5,478 nucleotides of DNA from 2-01-FULL-41-26 sp964587505 (GTDB lineage: Bacteria > Patescibacteriota > Minisyncoccia > 2-02-FULL-40-12 > GWA2-44-9). Below the pieces are notes generated by a model. That model ran no database searches, had not been told where the DNA came from, and was given only the letters and a program-made list of their open reading frames with translations. The stretch's first letter is position 1. Each line of letters opens with the position of its first letter. Location of the stretch: NCBI GenBank assembly GCA_964587505.1, contig CAZPLD010000041.1, forward strand, positions 1 through 5,478, written 5' to 3'. The translations under genes were made by a program, and so were the position numbers. Shown here in pieces: positions 1 to 5,478 of the stretch.

Positions 1-48
1 GCGACCTTGAGTGCTCTTGGTGTCCAAACAGATGTTCCTAAAGCTTAA
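1..48 (+). CDS. C-terminal tail of an unidentified protein (partial at left edge)
   Basis: Frame 1 is open from the window edge to a TAA at 46-48 and would encode ATLSALGVQTDVPKA. A hairpin terminator begins 11 to 26 bp after this stop, as expected for the end of a gene. Only 15 codons are visible, so no domain or function can be given. Another frame (positions 3-41) also stays open to a TAA and gives a Cys-rich tail. I prefer frame 1 for its ordinary composition, but the choice is weak. Confidence 0.35.
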   Translation, partial: ATLSALGVQTDVPKA

Positions 49-58
49 TTTCTAAAGT

Positions 59-123
59 CCAGCACTCGCTGGCAGTCCCGCATTGTGTCGCATTACGCGA
101 CCTCCAGTGCGGGGCTTTTTATT
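59..123 (+). terminator. Compound Rho-independent terminator with a nested hairpin
   Basis: A 5-bp hairpin (59-63 with 68-72, loop ACTC) is followed by a stem of 11 pairs, 74-84 with 106-116, including two G-U type pairs. The large stem carries an inner 5-bp hairpin, GTCGC 87-91 with GCGAC 97-101. The stem runs directly into TTTTT (116-120) and then ATTT. This is the classic GC stem plus T run and should end transcription from the gene at the left edge, separating it from the RNA candidate downstream. Confidence 0.8.
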
Positions 124-181
124 TCAACTAAGAATTTATGTTCAATATTCCTATTAAGTAAGCGAGGCCGATGCTTCGTTG

Positions 182-391
182 AAGCCCGTCTGAACAGGCG
201 GGCTTGGTGTCCACGCCGTAGTTCGTAAGATAAGCTATTCAAGGTTTAGGCTTTCCGTCAGATGAGCTAAGCTATACTAATACAAAGCATGATACGGCAG
301 GCTGGACCCGCCGTCGTGAGGACAAGTGGAGATTGCCGCTGGAGCAATCGTAACGGGCTGAAATGAGGCATCAGCCGAGCGACTTATCCTC
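182..391 (+). ncRNA. Candidate structured RNA or 5' leader, family not recognised
   Basis: About 290 bp between the terminator and the LOG gene hold no convincing ORF but fold into three compatible domains, side by side. H1: 182-190 pairs with 197-205 (9 bp, one G-U, loop TGAACA). H2: 206-213 with 303-309 (one bulge at 208) plus 215-220 with 293-298, 13 bp in total, enclosing about 70 nt that include a 5-bp helix 250-254/284-288. H3: 318-327 with 382-391 (10 positions, one C-A mismatch) closes a three-way junction with hairpins 331-336/344-349 and 356-361/371-376. G+C is 59% over 301-390 by count. I checked for hallmark sequences of RNase P RNA, tmRNA, SRP RNA, 6S RNA, tRNA and the common riboswitches and recognised none. 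Exact ends are unknown; transcription could begin further left, near 140-165. The helices are visible in the sequence; that it is an RNA gene or a regulatory leader of the LOG gene is inference. Confidence 0.5.
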
Positions 392-408
392 TTTAAATTT
401 AAACAAAA

Positions 409-1146
409 ATGCTCTATCTTTTAAGTATGGATAAAGAAAAAGGGAAAATGAATTTACCGGCATCTAAACTGCCGAAAATCGAAGAAGAAGCCAAGGGGGA
501 TTTCAGGGGTTCTCTTCACTGGAGAGTTTTGAGAATTATGTCAGAACTCATTGAGGGCTGGCAATTTTTGGCTGACTTTGACAAAACAGTTACTTTTTTC
601 GGCTCGGCCCGTTTTAAGGAAGGTGGTAAATGGTACGAAGAAGCCAGAAAGTTGGGAACCATGTTAGCCAAAGAAGGCCTCGCTGTTGTAACCGGTGGCG
701 GTCCCGGCATAATGGAAGCCGGAAACAAGGGAGCTGTAGAGGGAAACGGAGAGTCAATAGGACTGAACATTAAACTTCCGGTTGAACAGAGAATCAACCC
801 ATTCGTTAAAAAAAGCACCGCTTTCCATTATTTCTTTGTCAGAAAGCTGATGCTTGCCTATGCCGCTAGAGCGTACGTATTTTTTCCGGGAGGACTCGGC
901 ACGCTTGATGAAGCTTTCGAAATTTTAACATTGATACAAACCAAAAAAATATCTGATAAAATCCCTGTAGTTTTTGTGGGAAAAGAATTTTGGAACCCAA
1001 TCCATGTTTGGCTTAGCGAAGAAATTTTTGGCAAGATGCATGCCATCGACGAGGAAGATTTGAAACTTTACACCATTGTCGATAATGCCGAAGAAGCTTT
1101 TGAGGTAGTAAAGAACGCCCCTCCGCGGGAAGAGTTCTACTATTGA
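409..1146 (+). CDS. LOG-family (TIGR00730-type) nucleotide phosphoribohydrolase
   Basis: This is a Rossmann-fold protein of the LOG family, long misannotated as lysine decarboxylase. Characterised members hydrolyse N6-modified AMP (cytokinin nucleotides) or other nucleoside 5'-monophosphates to free base and ribose 5-phosphate in the cytosol. Visible motifs, counted from the ATG at 409: FFGSAR at 63-68, the phosphate-binding TGGGPGIMEA at 95-104, SIGLNI at 116-121, the FHYFFVRKLML segment at 139-149, and PGGLGTLDE at 160-168. By family knowledge Arg145 and Glu168 are the expected catalytic pair, and both are present. The substrate cannot be told from sequence. The start is uncertain. ATG 409 and ATG 427 have no Shine-Dalgarno; ATG 448 follows AGGG after only 3 nt and would trim 13 residues without touching the fold. 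A weak promoter-like pair, TTTAAA 392-397 and TATCTT 415-420, would place transcription at about 427. The gene lies just downstream of the structured RNA candidate and 51 bp before lon. Confidence 0.9.
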   Translation: MLYLLSMDKEKGKMNLPASKLPKIEEEAKGDFRGSLHWRVLRIMSELIEGWQFLADFDKTVTFFGSARFKEGGKWYEEARKLGTMLAKEGLAVVTGGGPGIMEAGNKGAVEGNGESIGLNIKLPVEQRINPFVKKSTAFHYFFVRKLMLAYAARAYVFFPGGLGTLDEAFEILTLIQTKKISDKIPVVFVGKEFWNPIHVWLSEEIFGKMHAIDEEDLKLYTIVDNAEEAFEVVKNAPPREEFYY

Positions 1147-1179
1147 TTTTCTTGGCAATTCGTGTTATGTTCTTACTCT
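1143..1179 (+). promoter_or_regulatory. Possible promoter for lon
   Basis: The 51-bp gap before lon contains two overlapping sigma70-like pairs. One is TTGATT 1143-1148 with TATGTT 1166-1171 (17-bp spacer); the other is TTGGCA 1152-1157 with TACTCT 1174-1179 (16-bp spacer). Neither is close to consensus at both boxes. No terminator lies between the LOG gene and lon, so read-through is equally possible. No CIRCE-type heat-shock operator is visible here, and lon's ATG lacks a Shine-Dalgarno. Confidence 0.3.
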
Positions 1180-1197
1180 AATTTAATTTACGCATAA

Positions 1198-3528
1198 ATG
1201 TCGGAATTTAAAATTTCAAACATTGTAATACCGGAAAAACTGCCGCTTATCGCTCTAAAAAATACCGTCTTATTTCCCAAGGTGGTTATCCCTCTTATTG
1301 TTCAAAGGCCCAAGTCGGTTGCTGCTCTTGAAGATGCTTTAGCCCACGAACGGCTTGTGTTTTTTGTTACCCAAAAGAATATCGAAGACAACATAGGCAG
1401 GCAGGACGTCTTTTCTGTGGGAACTATCGGCAGAGTTGTCTCGGTTTTCAAACTGCCAGATGGCTCATCCAAGATAGATGTAGAGGGAATAGTCAGGGCA
1501 AGGATAACCAGCTATTCAAGCGAGGAGCCGTTCTTCAAGGTTAAAGCTGAACCCTTTAACCTGATGACAAGAAATAACCTTGAAGAGAAGGCGTTTTTGA
1601 GGCGGGCAATAGAGCAGTTCAGAACCATTTCGGAAGCCCGCTCATTTCCCACAATACTGCCGGAGATAATTTACATGATGCTTCAGCTTAAAGATACCGA
1701 ACAAATTTTAAGCTTAATGACGGTCAATTTAAACTTAGGGATAGAAGACCAGCAGAGAATTCTCGAGCTTGAAAGCGCGACAGATGCTTTGAGAGAGTTG
1801 AATGTTTATCTTGTCCGCGAAATGGAGATAATGGAGGCGGAGAAGACCGTCACCAAGGAAACTAAGAAACAAATAGGCAAAATGCAGAAAGAACTTTTCT
1901 TAAGAGAACAATTAAAAAGCATTGAAAAAGAACTGGGCGTTGAAGACGAAAAAGATGAAATGGATACGCTGAAGTCCAAAATTCTCGCGGCCGGAATGCC
2001 GAAGGACGTTCAGGACAAAGCAACAAAAGAATTAAATCGTCTTAGTAAAATGCCGCCGTTTAACCCCGAAATTTCATATTTGAGAACTTATCTTGATTTG
2101 CTGACCGAGTTGCCGTGGTCAAAAAAGACCAAAGAAAAAATAAATTTGAAAGAAGCGGAGAAGATATTGAACGAAGACCATTACGGACTCAACAAAGTCA
2201 AAGAAAGAATTCTTGAGTATCTTGCTGTACAAAAACAAGTCGGCAAGTTGAAGGGTCCTATATTGTGCCTTGTCGGGCCGCCCGGCACAGGAAAAACATC
2301 CGTTGGCCAGTCAATTGCCAGAGCTTTGGGCCGTAAATTTATCAGGGTTTCTCTTGGCGGCCTTCGGGACGAAGCCGAGATCAGGGGCCATCGCCGGACT
2401 TATGTCGGTGCTATGCCCGGTAGAATTATTCAAGGGATCAATAGCTCAAAAGTTAAGAATCCTGTATTTATGCTTGATGAAATAGATAAGATTGGAATGG
2501 ATTTCCGGGGCGACCCTTCGGCGGCTTTGTTGGAAGCATTGGATCCCCAGCAGAACCACTCCTTTTCCGACCATTATTTGGAAGTGCCTTACGACTTGTC
2601 CGATGTTATGTTCATTACGACCGCTAATATTTTGGATACTATTCCTCCGGCGTTGAGAGACCGCTTGGAAATAATAGAATTTCCCGGATATTCGGAAAAC
2701 GAGAAATTTCATATTGCAAAAAATTTCCTTATACCAAAATTATTCAAAGACCATGGCCTGAAGAAAAAAGCTTTAGTTTTTAACGACTCTGCCTTAGAAG
2801 ATATTATAAGAAAACATACCCGCGAAGCCGGGGTCAGAGAACTGGAAAGGCAATTGGCCTCCGTTATCAGGAAGGTAACAAGGAAACTGGTGGAATCCCG
2901 CTCCAGCAAACAAGTTGTTGTAACTAAAGCAGACATTCATAAATATCTGGGACAGGTTAAATATTCCCATCAATTAGCAGAAACTAAAGACGAAATCGGA
3001 GTTGTAACGGGGCTTGGTGTGACTCCGGTCGGCGGCGAAGTATTCTTTATCGAAGTTTCTAAAATGCCCGGCCGGGGAAAACTGATATTAACCGGCCAAC
3101 TTGGTTCGGTAATGAAAGAATCAGCCCAAGCCGGTTTAAGCTACGCCAGAACATTTGCGGCAAAAAAGGGAATTAAGGAGGATTTCACTAAAGACGATAT
3201 TCATATTCATATTCCCTCGGGGGCGATAAAAAAAGACGGTCCATCCGCCGGAACGGCCATGACTACGGCTTTGGTCTCCCTGTTTTTGGGAAAGCCGGTA
3301 AGGAAAGAAGTTGCCATGACCGGAGAGGTTACTTTGCGCGGAAAGGTTCTTGAAATCGGCGGACTTAAAGAAAAAGTTCTTGCTGCTCACAGGGCTGGAA
3401 TAAAAACCGTTATTGCCCCCAATTATAACAAGAAGGACTTGGAAGATATCCCCAAAGAAGTTAAAAAAGATCTCAAGTTTGTATTTGTCAAAATAATGGA
3501 CGAGGTCTTGCGTGTTGCTCTAAAATAG
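1198..3528 (+). CDS. lon: ATP-dependent protease Lon (LonA type)
   Basis: Lon is a cytosolic hexameric AAA+ serine protease that unfolds and degrades damaged and short-lived regulatory proteins. At 776 residues it is full length (E. coli Lon is 784). Domains in order: N-terminal substrate-recognition domain about 12-205; a charged coiled-coil region about 206-250; AAA+ module about 310-580 with Walker A GPPGTGKT at 360-367, Walker B VFMLDEID at 423-430, sensor 1 in TTAN at 474-477, likely arginine finger Arg487 and sensor-2 Arg547 in GVREL; and the C-terminal protease domain about 595-776. The catalytic dyad is Ser683 in KDGPSAG and Lys726 in GGLKEK, spaced 43 residues apart as in E. coli (Ser679/Lys722). 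Nothing is truncated or missing. The ATG at 1198 gives a normal N-terminus but has only AT-rich sequence and no Shine-Dalgarno before it. LonA, not membrane LonB, because the large N-terminal domain is present and there are no transmembrane segments in the AAA+ module. Confidence 0.98.
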   Translation: MSEFKISNIVIPEKLPLIALKNTVLFPKVVIPLIVQRPKSVAALEDALAHERLVFFVTQKNIEDNIGRQDVFSVGTIGRVVSVFKLPDGSSKIDVEGIVRARITSYSSEEPFFKVKAEPFNLMTRNNLEEKAFLRRAIEQFRTISEARSFPTILPEIIYMMLQLKDTEQILSLMTVNLNLGIEDQQRILELESATDALRELNVYLVREMEIMEAEKTVTKETKKQIGKMQKELFLREQLKSIEKELGVEDEKDEMDTLKSKILAAGMPKDVQDKATKELNRLSKMPPFNPEISYLRTYLDLLTELPWSKKTKEKINLKEAEKILNEDHYGLNKVKERILEYLAVQKQVGKLKGPILCLVGPPGTGKTSVGQSIARALGRKFIRVSLGGLRDEAEIRGHRRTYVGAMPGRIIQGINSSKVKNPVFMLDEIDKIGMDFRGDPSAALLEALDPQQNHSFSDHYLEVPYDLSDVMFITTANILDTIPPALRDRLEIIEFPGYSENEKFHIAKNFLIPKLFKDHGLKKKALVFNDSALEDIIRKHTREAGVRELERQLASVIRKVTRKLVESRSSKQVVVTKADIHKYLGQVKYSHQLAETKDEIGVVTGLGVTPVGGEVFFIEVSKMPGRGKLILTGQLGSVMKESAQAGLSYARTFAAKKGIKEDFTKDDIHIHIPSGAIKKDGPSAGTAMTTALVSLFLGKPVRKEVAMTGEVTLRGKVLEIGGLKEKVLAAHRAGIKTVIAPNYNKKDLEDIPKEVKKDLKFVFVKIMDEVLRVALK

Positions 3529-3536
3529 TGTATAGT
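3508..3536 (+). promoter_or_regulatory. Promoter for the small Cys-rich gene, overlapping the 3' end of lon
   Basis: A TTGCGT box at 3508-3513 and TATAGT at 3531-3536 (five of six matches to TATAAT) are separated by exactly 17 bp. Transcription would start around 3543, giving a leader of roughly 33 nt before the ATG at 3576 that contains the Shine-Dalgarno. The -35 box lies inside the last codons of lon. The -10 is good and the -35 is weak. No terminator follows lon, so read-through into this gene is also possible. Confidence 0.45.
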
Positions 3537-3560
3537 AATTATCTTGTCCTTTTCACAAAT

Positions 3561-3566
3561 GGAGGG
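3561..3566 (+). promoter_or_regulatory. Shine-Dalgarno GGAGGG setting the start at 3576
   Basis: GGAGGG lies 9 nt before ATG 3576. It is the only strong Shine-Dalgarno ahead of any gene in the window, and it decides the start of the small Cys-rich protein over the overlapping ATG at 3559, which precedes it in another frame. Confidence 0.75.
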
Positions 3567-3575
3567 TAGCCGTAG

Positions 3576-3800
3576 ATGTGTGTTCACGCGTGTCATTTTC
3601 ACAAAAAGAAAGGAAGTCACAGGACGCCTTGCTGTGTGCTATGTGATTGCGGACAAAATATTGAATTAACAAAATTAGAATCGCATCGGGCCAGCTGCCA
3701 TCGTATTGGATTGGATATTCCCAGAACTCCAATCAACATGATAACTTCTTCTCCACCTATCTATACATCTGTGCCGACAGGCATCAGAGTTATCGCATAG
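3576..3800 (+). CDS. Small Cys/His-rich protein, probable C2HC-type zinc finger
   Basis: This is a 74-residue protein I do not recognise as a named family. Its N-terminal half is dense in metal ligands: Cys2, His4, Cys6, His7, His9, His15, Cys19, Cys20, Cys23, Cys25, His37, Cys41 and His42. Residues 20-41 resemble the small C2HC zinc-finger pattern, in which a CG pair is followed by a hydrophobic at +4, a Leu, then H-x3-C: here Cys25-Gly26, Ile29, Leu34, His37 and Cys41. The first ligand is not in the usual CxxC spacing; Cys23 or Cys20 would have to serve. The tail (about 46-74) is low in ligands and rich in Pro, Thr and Ile. There is no signal peptide or membrane helix. A promoter-like pair, a strong Shine-Dalgarno and a terminator overlapping the stop codon frame it as a single-gene unit, which is the main support that it is real. 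A nucleic-acid-binding or regulatory role is possible but is inference. Confidence 0.7.
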   Translation: MCVHACHFHKKKGSHRTPCCVLCDCGQNIELTKLESHRASCHRIGLDIPRTPINMITSSPPIYTSVPTGIRVIA

Positions 3801-3822
3801 TTCCCAAAGAGGGGACTTTTTT
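3799..3822 (+). terminator. Rho-independent terminator overlapping the small gene's stop codon
   Basis: A 7-bp stem (3799-3805 with 3811-3817, one T-G pair, loop AAAGA) is followed by a run of six T at 3817-3822. The stem begins within the TAG stop codon at 3798-3800. It separates the small Cys-rich gene from the MgtC/permease unit, which has its own promoter just downstream. Confidence 0.8.
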
Positions 3823-3836
3823 GTGAATAATTTTGC

Positions 3837-3864
3837 TTGCTTAATCCATTGTTTATACTATGAT
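3837..3864 (+). promoter_or_regulatory. Promoter of the mgtC-like/permease unit, placed for a leaderless transcript
   Basis: TTGCTT at 3837-3842 and TATGAT at 3859-3864 (five of six) are spaced 16 bp apart and predict a transcription start at about 3871, the A of the ATG. An overlapping alternative -10, TATACT at 3854-3859 (five of six), goes with TTGCTT 3833-3838 at a short 15-bp spacing and would give a leader of about 5 nt. Either way the mRNA has essentially no 5' untranslated region, consistent with the lack of any Shine-Dalgarno. Confidence 0.55.
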
Positions 3865-3870
3865 TATTCA

Positions 3871-4407
3871 ATGACACAACTTACACAGTTTTTAGCAATT
3901 TTGGATTGGACAATGATAAACAGATTGTTGATTGCCGCTTTACTTGGCGGAGCCGTAGGGTTTGAAAGAGAACGCTCGGGAAAGGTTGCCGGTTTAAGAA
4001 CTCATACTCTTGTTTCAATAGGGGCAGCGTTATTGGCTATTACTTCTATAAAATTGTTTTTTCAATTTCCTTCAGTTGGAGGACAGGCGGGTTTTGACTA
4101 TCATTTGATAGCAAATATCATTGTTGGCATAGGTTTTATAGGAGCGGGAACAATATTGCGTAGGGAAAATCGTATTGAAGGCACGACTACGGCTGCGAGC
4201 TTGTGGGTTGTGGCGGCAATCGGTATTTCCAGCGGATTAGGATATTACCAAGAAGCAGTTGCGACTACGGTTATTGTATATGTTGTTTTAGCCGGGCTTT
4301 GGTTAATGGAAAAATATCTAACCCGGGATATCCGGTATAAACATCGGGGAATTTTTGGCGAACTCAAACAAAGTGAAAATCCTGGACCTGAATATTCTGA
4401 AAAATAG
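3871..4407 (+). CDS. MgtC/SapB-family inner-membrane protein
   Basis: The protein has 178 residues from ATG 3871. MgtC-family proteins are polytopic inner-membrane proteins tied to growth in low magnesium, acid tolerance and, in Salmonella, restraint of the F-type ATPase; the role in this lineage is not known. Hallmarks: GFERERSGKVAGLRTHTLV at 30-48, GIGFIGAGTILRR at 86-98 and GTTTAASLWVVAAIG at 104-118. About five hydrophobic helices are visible, near 13-30, 44-62, 79-97, 107-122 and 124-146, followed by a charged cytosolic tail of about 30 residues. It lacks the larger soluble C-terminal domain of Salmonella MgtC (about 230 residues) and so is closer to the short SapB/YhiD-like form. An in-frame GTG at 3823 would add 16 residues, but it lies just past the preceding terminator's T run and upstream of the predicted promoter, so ATG 3871 is preferred. 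The 3' end overlaps the permease gene by 35 bp, implying co-transcription and perhaps translational coupling. Confidence 0.92.
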   Translation: MTQLTQFLAILDWTMINRLLIAALLGGAVGFERERSGKVAGLRTHTLVSIGAALLAITSIKLFFQFPSVGGQAGFDYHLIANIIVGIGFIGAGTILRRENRIEGTTTAASLWVVAAIGISSGLGYYQEAVATTVIVYVVLAGLWLMEKYLTRDIRYKHRGIFGELKQSENPGPEYSEK

Positions 4408-5478
4408 GAGTTTCCTCTACGCCACTGCTGTTCTGATAGGAACCATGGTTGGAGTGGGAGTTTTTGGAATTCCTTTTGCTTTTTCTAAGGCCGGCTTCTG
4501 GGTCGGTTTTTTATTCCTGATATTTATTGGTTTTATCACGCTTCTTTTGAACCTTATGTACGGCGAAGTGGTTTTGAGGACTCACGAAGAACATCAGATA
4601 ACCGGTTATACCGATAAATATTTAGGGCCCTGGTTCAAAAGAGCCATTTTCTTTTCTGTGGCTCTTGGCCTATATTCCGCTCTGCTTGCGTATATAGTTA
4701 TTGCCGGAGATTTTTTGAATAATATCTTCTCCTCTGTTTTTTATGCTTCTCCGGCCTCGTATAGTTTGGTGTTTTTTTTCGTCCTCTCGATCCTCATTTT
4801 ACTGGGCATCAGAAGAATATCATGGGTTGAGCTGCTTCTTGTAAGCTTGTTTGTAGCGGTAGTGTTTTTAATCTTGGGCGTTGGACTAAATAAGATTGAT
4901 ACCGCTAATCTTGCCGGAGTTCAGCGGGAATTTTGGTTCCTGCCTTACGGAATCTTATTATTCGCTTTTGCCGGATTTTCATCCATCCCCATTCAGAGAA
5001 GCATGTTGAACGGACAAGAAGATAGTTTGAAAAGATCCATCTCGTTGGCTGTTATTTTGACCGGTGTGCTCTATCTGCTGTTTGCTTTCACTGTTCTTGG
5101 CATATCGGGAAGCGTGACTACGCCCGATGCCATATCCGGTCTATACGAATTTTTGGGCGGCAAGATAATATTTCTTGGTTCGCTTTTCGGTATTTTGGCC
5201 GTCAGTACCTCTTTTTTGATGCTGGGTTCGGCTTTTTTAGACATGTTCCACCTTGACTATAATGTTCCGAGGAAATTAGCTTGGCTTTTAGTTACTATTC
5301 CGCCTCTAGTCCTATTTTTGGGCGGTTTGCGGACTTTTATTGACATCATAAGCTTGGCCGGTTCGGTCGCCATCGGGCTTGAAGGAATTGTTCTGACGTT
5401 TGTTTATATTAAATCCAAATCCAAAGGGAACAGAGTGCCGGAATATAGTTTGGAACTCCCCAAATTTATTTATTACCT
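4373..5478 (+). CDS. APC-superfamily amino acid permease (partial at right edge)
   Basis: This is a polytopic membrane transporter, probably a secondary symporter for amino acids. The frame has no stop from 4322 to the window end. From GTG 4373 it gives 368 residues beginning MKILDLNILKN, with the C-terminus missing. ATG 4445 is too late because it would cut into helix 1. About ten hydrophobic helices are visible: roughly 14-37, 41-63, 90-112, 129-146, 150-170, 188-206, 222-243, 262-285, 301-317 and 322-347. Helix 1 carries the Gly-rich unwound segment GTMVGVGVFGIP (23-34) typical of the APC fold, and helix 6 carries FAFAGFSSIP (197-206). This layout recalls the aromatic amino acid permease (Trp/Tyr, TyrP/Mtr-like) branch, but the substrate cannot be assigned. 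Normal length in that branch is about 390-410, so perhaps 20-40 residues lie beyond the edge. There is no Shine-Dalgarno before the GTG. The first 35 bp overlap the end of the mgtC-like gene in another frame, suggesting coupled expression. Confidence 0.88.
   Translation, partial: MKILDLNILKNRSFLYATAVLIGTMVGVGVFGIPFAFSKAGFWVGFLFLIFIGFITLLLNLMYGEVVLRTHEEHQITGYTDKYLGPWFKRAIFFSVALGLYSALLAYIVIAGDFLNNIFSSVFYASPASYSLVFFFVLSILILLGIRRISWVELLLVSLFVAVVFLILGVGLNKIDTANLAGVQREFWFLPYGILLFAFAGFSSIPIQRSMLNGQEDSLKRSISLAVILTGVLYLLFAFTVLGISGSVTTPDAISGLYEFLGGKIIFLGSLFGILAVSTSFLMLGSAFLDMFHLDYNVPRKLAWLLVTIPPLVLFLGGLRTFIDIISLAGSVAIGLEGIVLTFVYIKSKSKGNRVPEYSLELPKFIYY

Noticed and set aside
9..67. CIRCE-like halves GAGTGCT (9-15) and AGCACTC (61-67)
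   Set aside because: CIRCE is TTAGCACTC, 9 nt, GAGTGCTAA. Here the halves are in the reverse order, 45 nt apart, and not in front of a chaperone gene or lon.
138..161. Seven-codon ORF (ATG 138 to TAA 159-161) as a leader peptide
   Set aside because: No Shine-Dalgarno and no run of regulatory codons; ORFs this short are expected by chance.
299..312. Resemblance to the T-box antiterminator consensus (AGGCTGGACCCGCC, 11 of 14 matches to AGGGTGGNACCGCG)
   Set aside because: No flanking antiterminator helix, no recognisable Stem I or specifier loop, and no following terminator; the next gene is not an aminoacyl-tRNA synthetase or amino acid gene. These bases also fit better in the long-range helix 206-213/303-309.
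3550..3605. 10-nt direct repeat TTTTCACAAA at 3550-3559 and 3596-3605
   Set aside because: Only two copies, AT-rich and one inside a coding region; most likely chance rather than an operator pair.
516..3620. Several reverse-strand ORFs of 60-100 codons opposite the LOG gene and lon
   Set aside because: They are antisense to well-identified genes, have unconvincing translations and no initiation signals, so they are shadows of the real genes.
3559..3669. Overlapping 36-codon ORF from ATG 3559 in another frame
   Set aside because: It has no Shine-Dalgarno ahead of it (GGAGGG falls inside it), does not reach the terminator and shows no recognisable composition. The 3576 frame explains the signals better.
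3823..3870. N-terminal extension of the mgtC-like protein from GTG 3823
   Set aside because: It lies just after the T run of the preceding terminator and upstream of the predicted promoter, has no Shine-Dalgarno, and the added residues (Cys/Tyr-rich) do not look like the family's N-terminus.

Overview
The window is a stretch of bacterial chromosome with every recognisable gene on the + strand. It uses the standard genetic code: TGA ends the first complete gene and Trp is TGG. The protein families (a stand-alone LOG-type phosphoribohydrolase with a compact N-terminal leader, Lon, a short MgtC/SapB membrane protein and an APC-type amino acid permease), the moderately AT-rich coding sequence and the scarcity of Shine-Dalgarno sequences suggest a Patescibacteria/CPR lineage such as Parcubacteria. 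That placement rests on remembered family resemblance, not on a search. No transposon, integrase, CRISPR array or defence gene was seen.

Layout: positions 1-48 probably hold the last codons of a gene entering from the left. A compound hairpin terminator follows, ending in a T run near position 120. Positions about 121-408 contain no credible protein gene. Instead they hold a GC-rich block (59% G+C by hand count over 301-390, well above the coding regions by eye) that folds by inspection into three mutually compatible helical domains between 182 and 391. I could not assign it to a known RNA family, and it is the best candidate here for something undescribed. It ends 17 nt before the first ATG of the LOG-family gene (409-1146), so it could be a free-standing RNA or that gene's 5' leader.

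Lon protease (1198-3528) follows after 51 bp, complete and with all catalytic motifs intact. Next comes a 74-codon Cys/His-rich gene (3576-3800). It has its own promoter-like sequence at the end of lon, the clearest Shine-Dalgarno in the window, and a terminator hairpin that starts inside its stop codon, so it looks like a self-contained single-gene unit encoding a small zinc-binding protein. A second unit then begins: an MgtC/SapB-family membrane protein, whose promoter lies so close to the ATG that the transcript is probably leaderless, overlapping by 35 bp an amino acid permease that starts at a GTG and runs off the right edge.

The genes do not form one obvious pathway. They look like housekeeping functions: nucleotide/base metabolism (LOG), protein quality control (Lon) and membrane homeostasis/nutrient uptake (MgtC plus permease). 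The more unusual material lies between them: the structured RNA candidate and the small zinc-finger-like gene.
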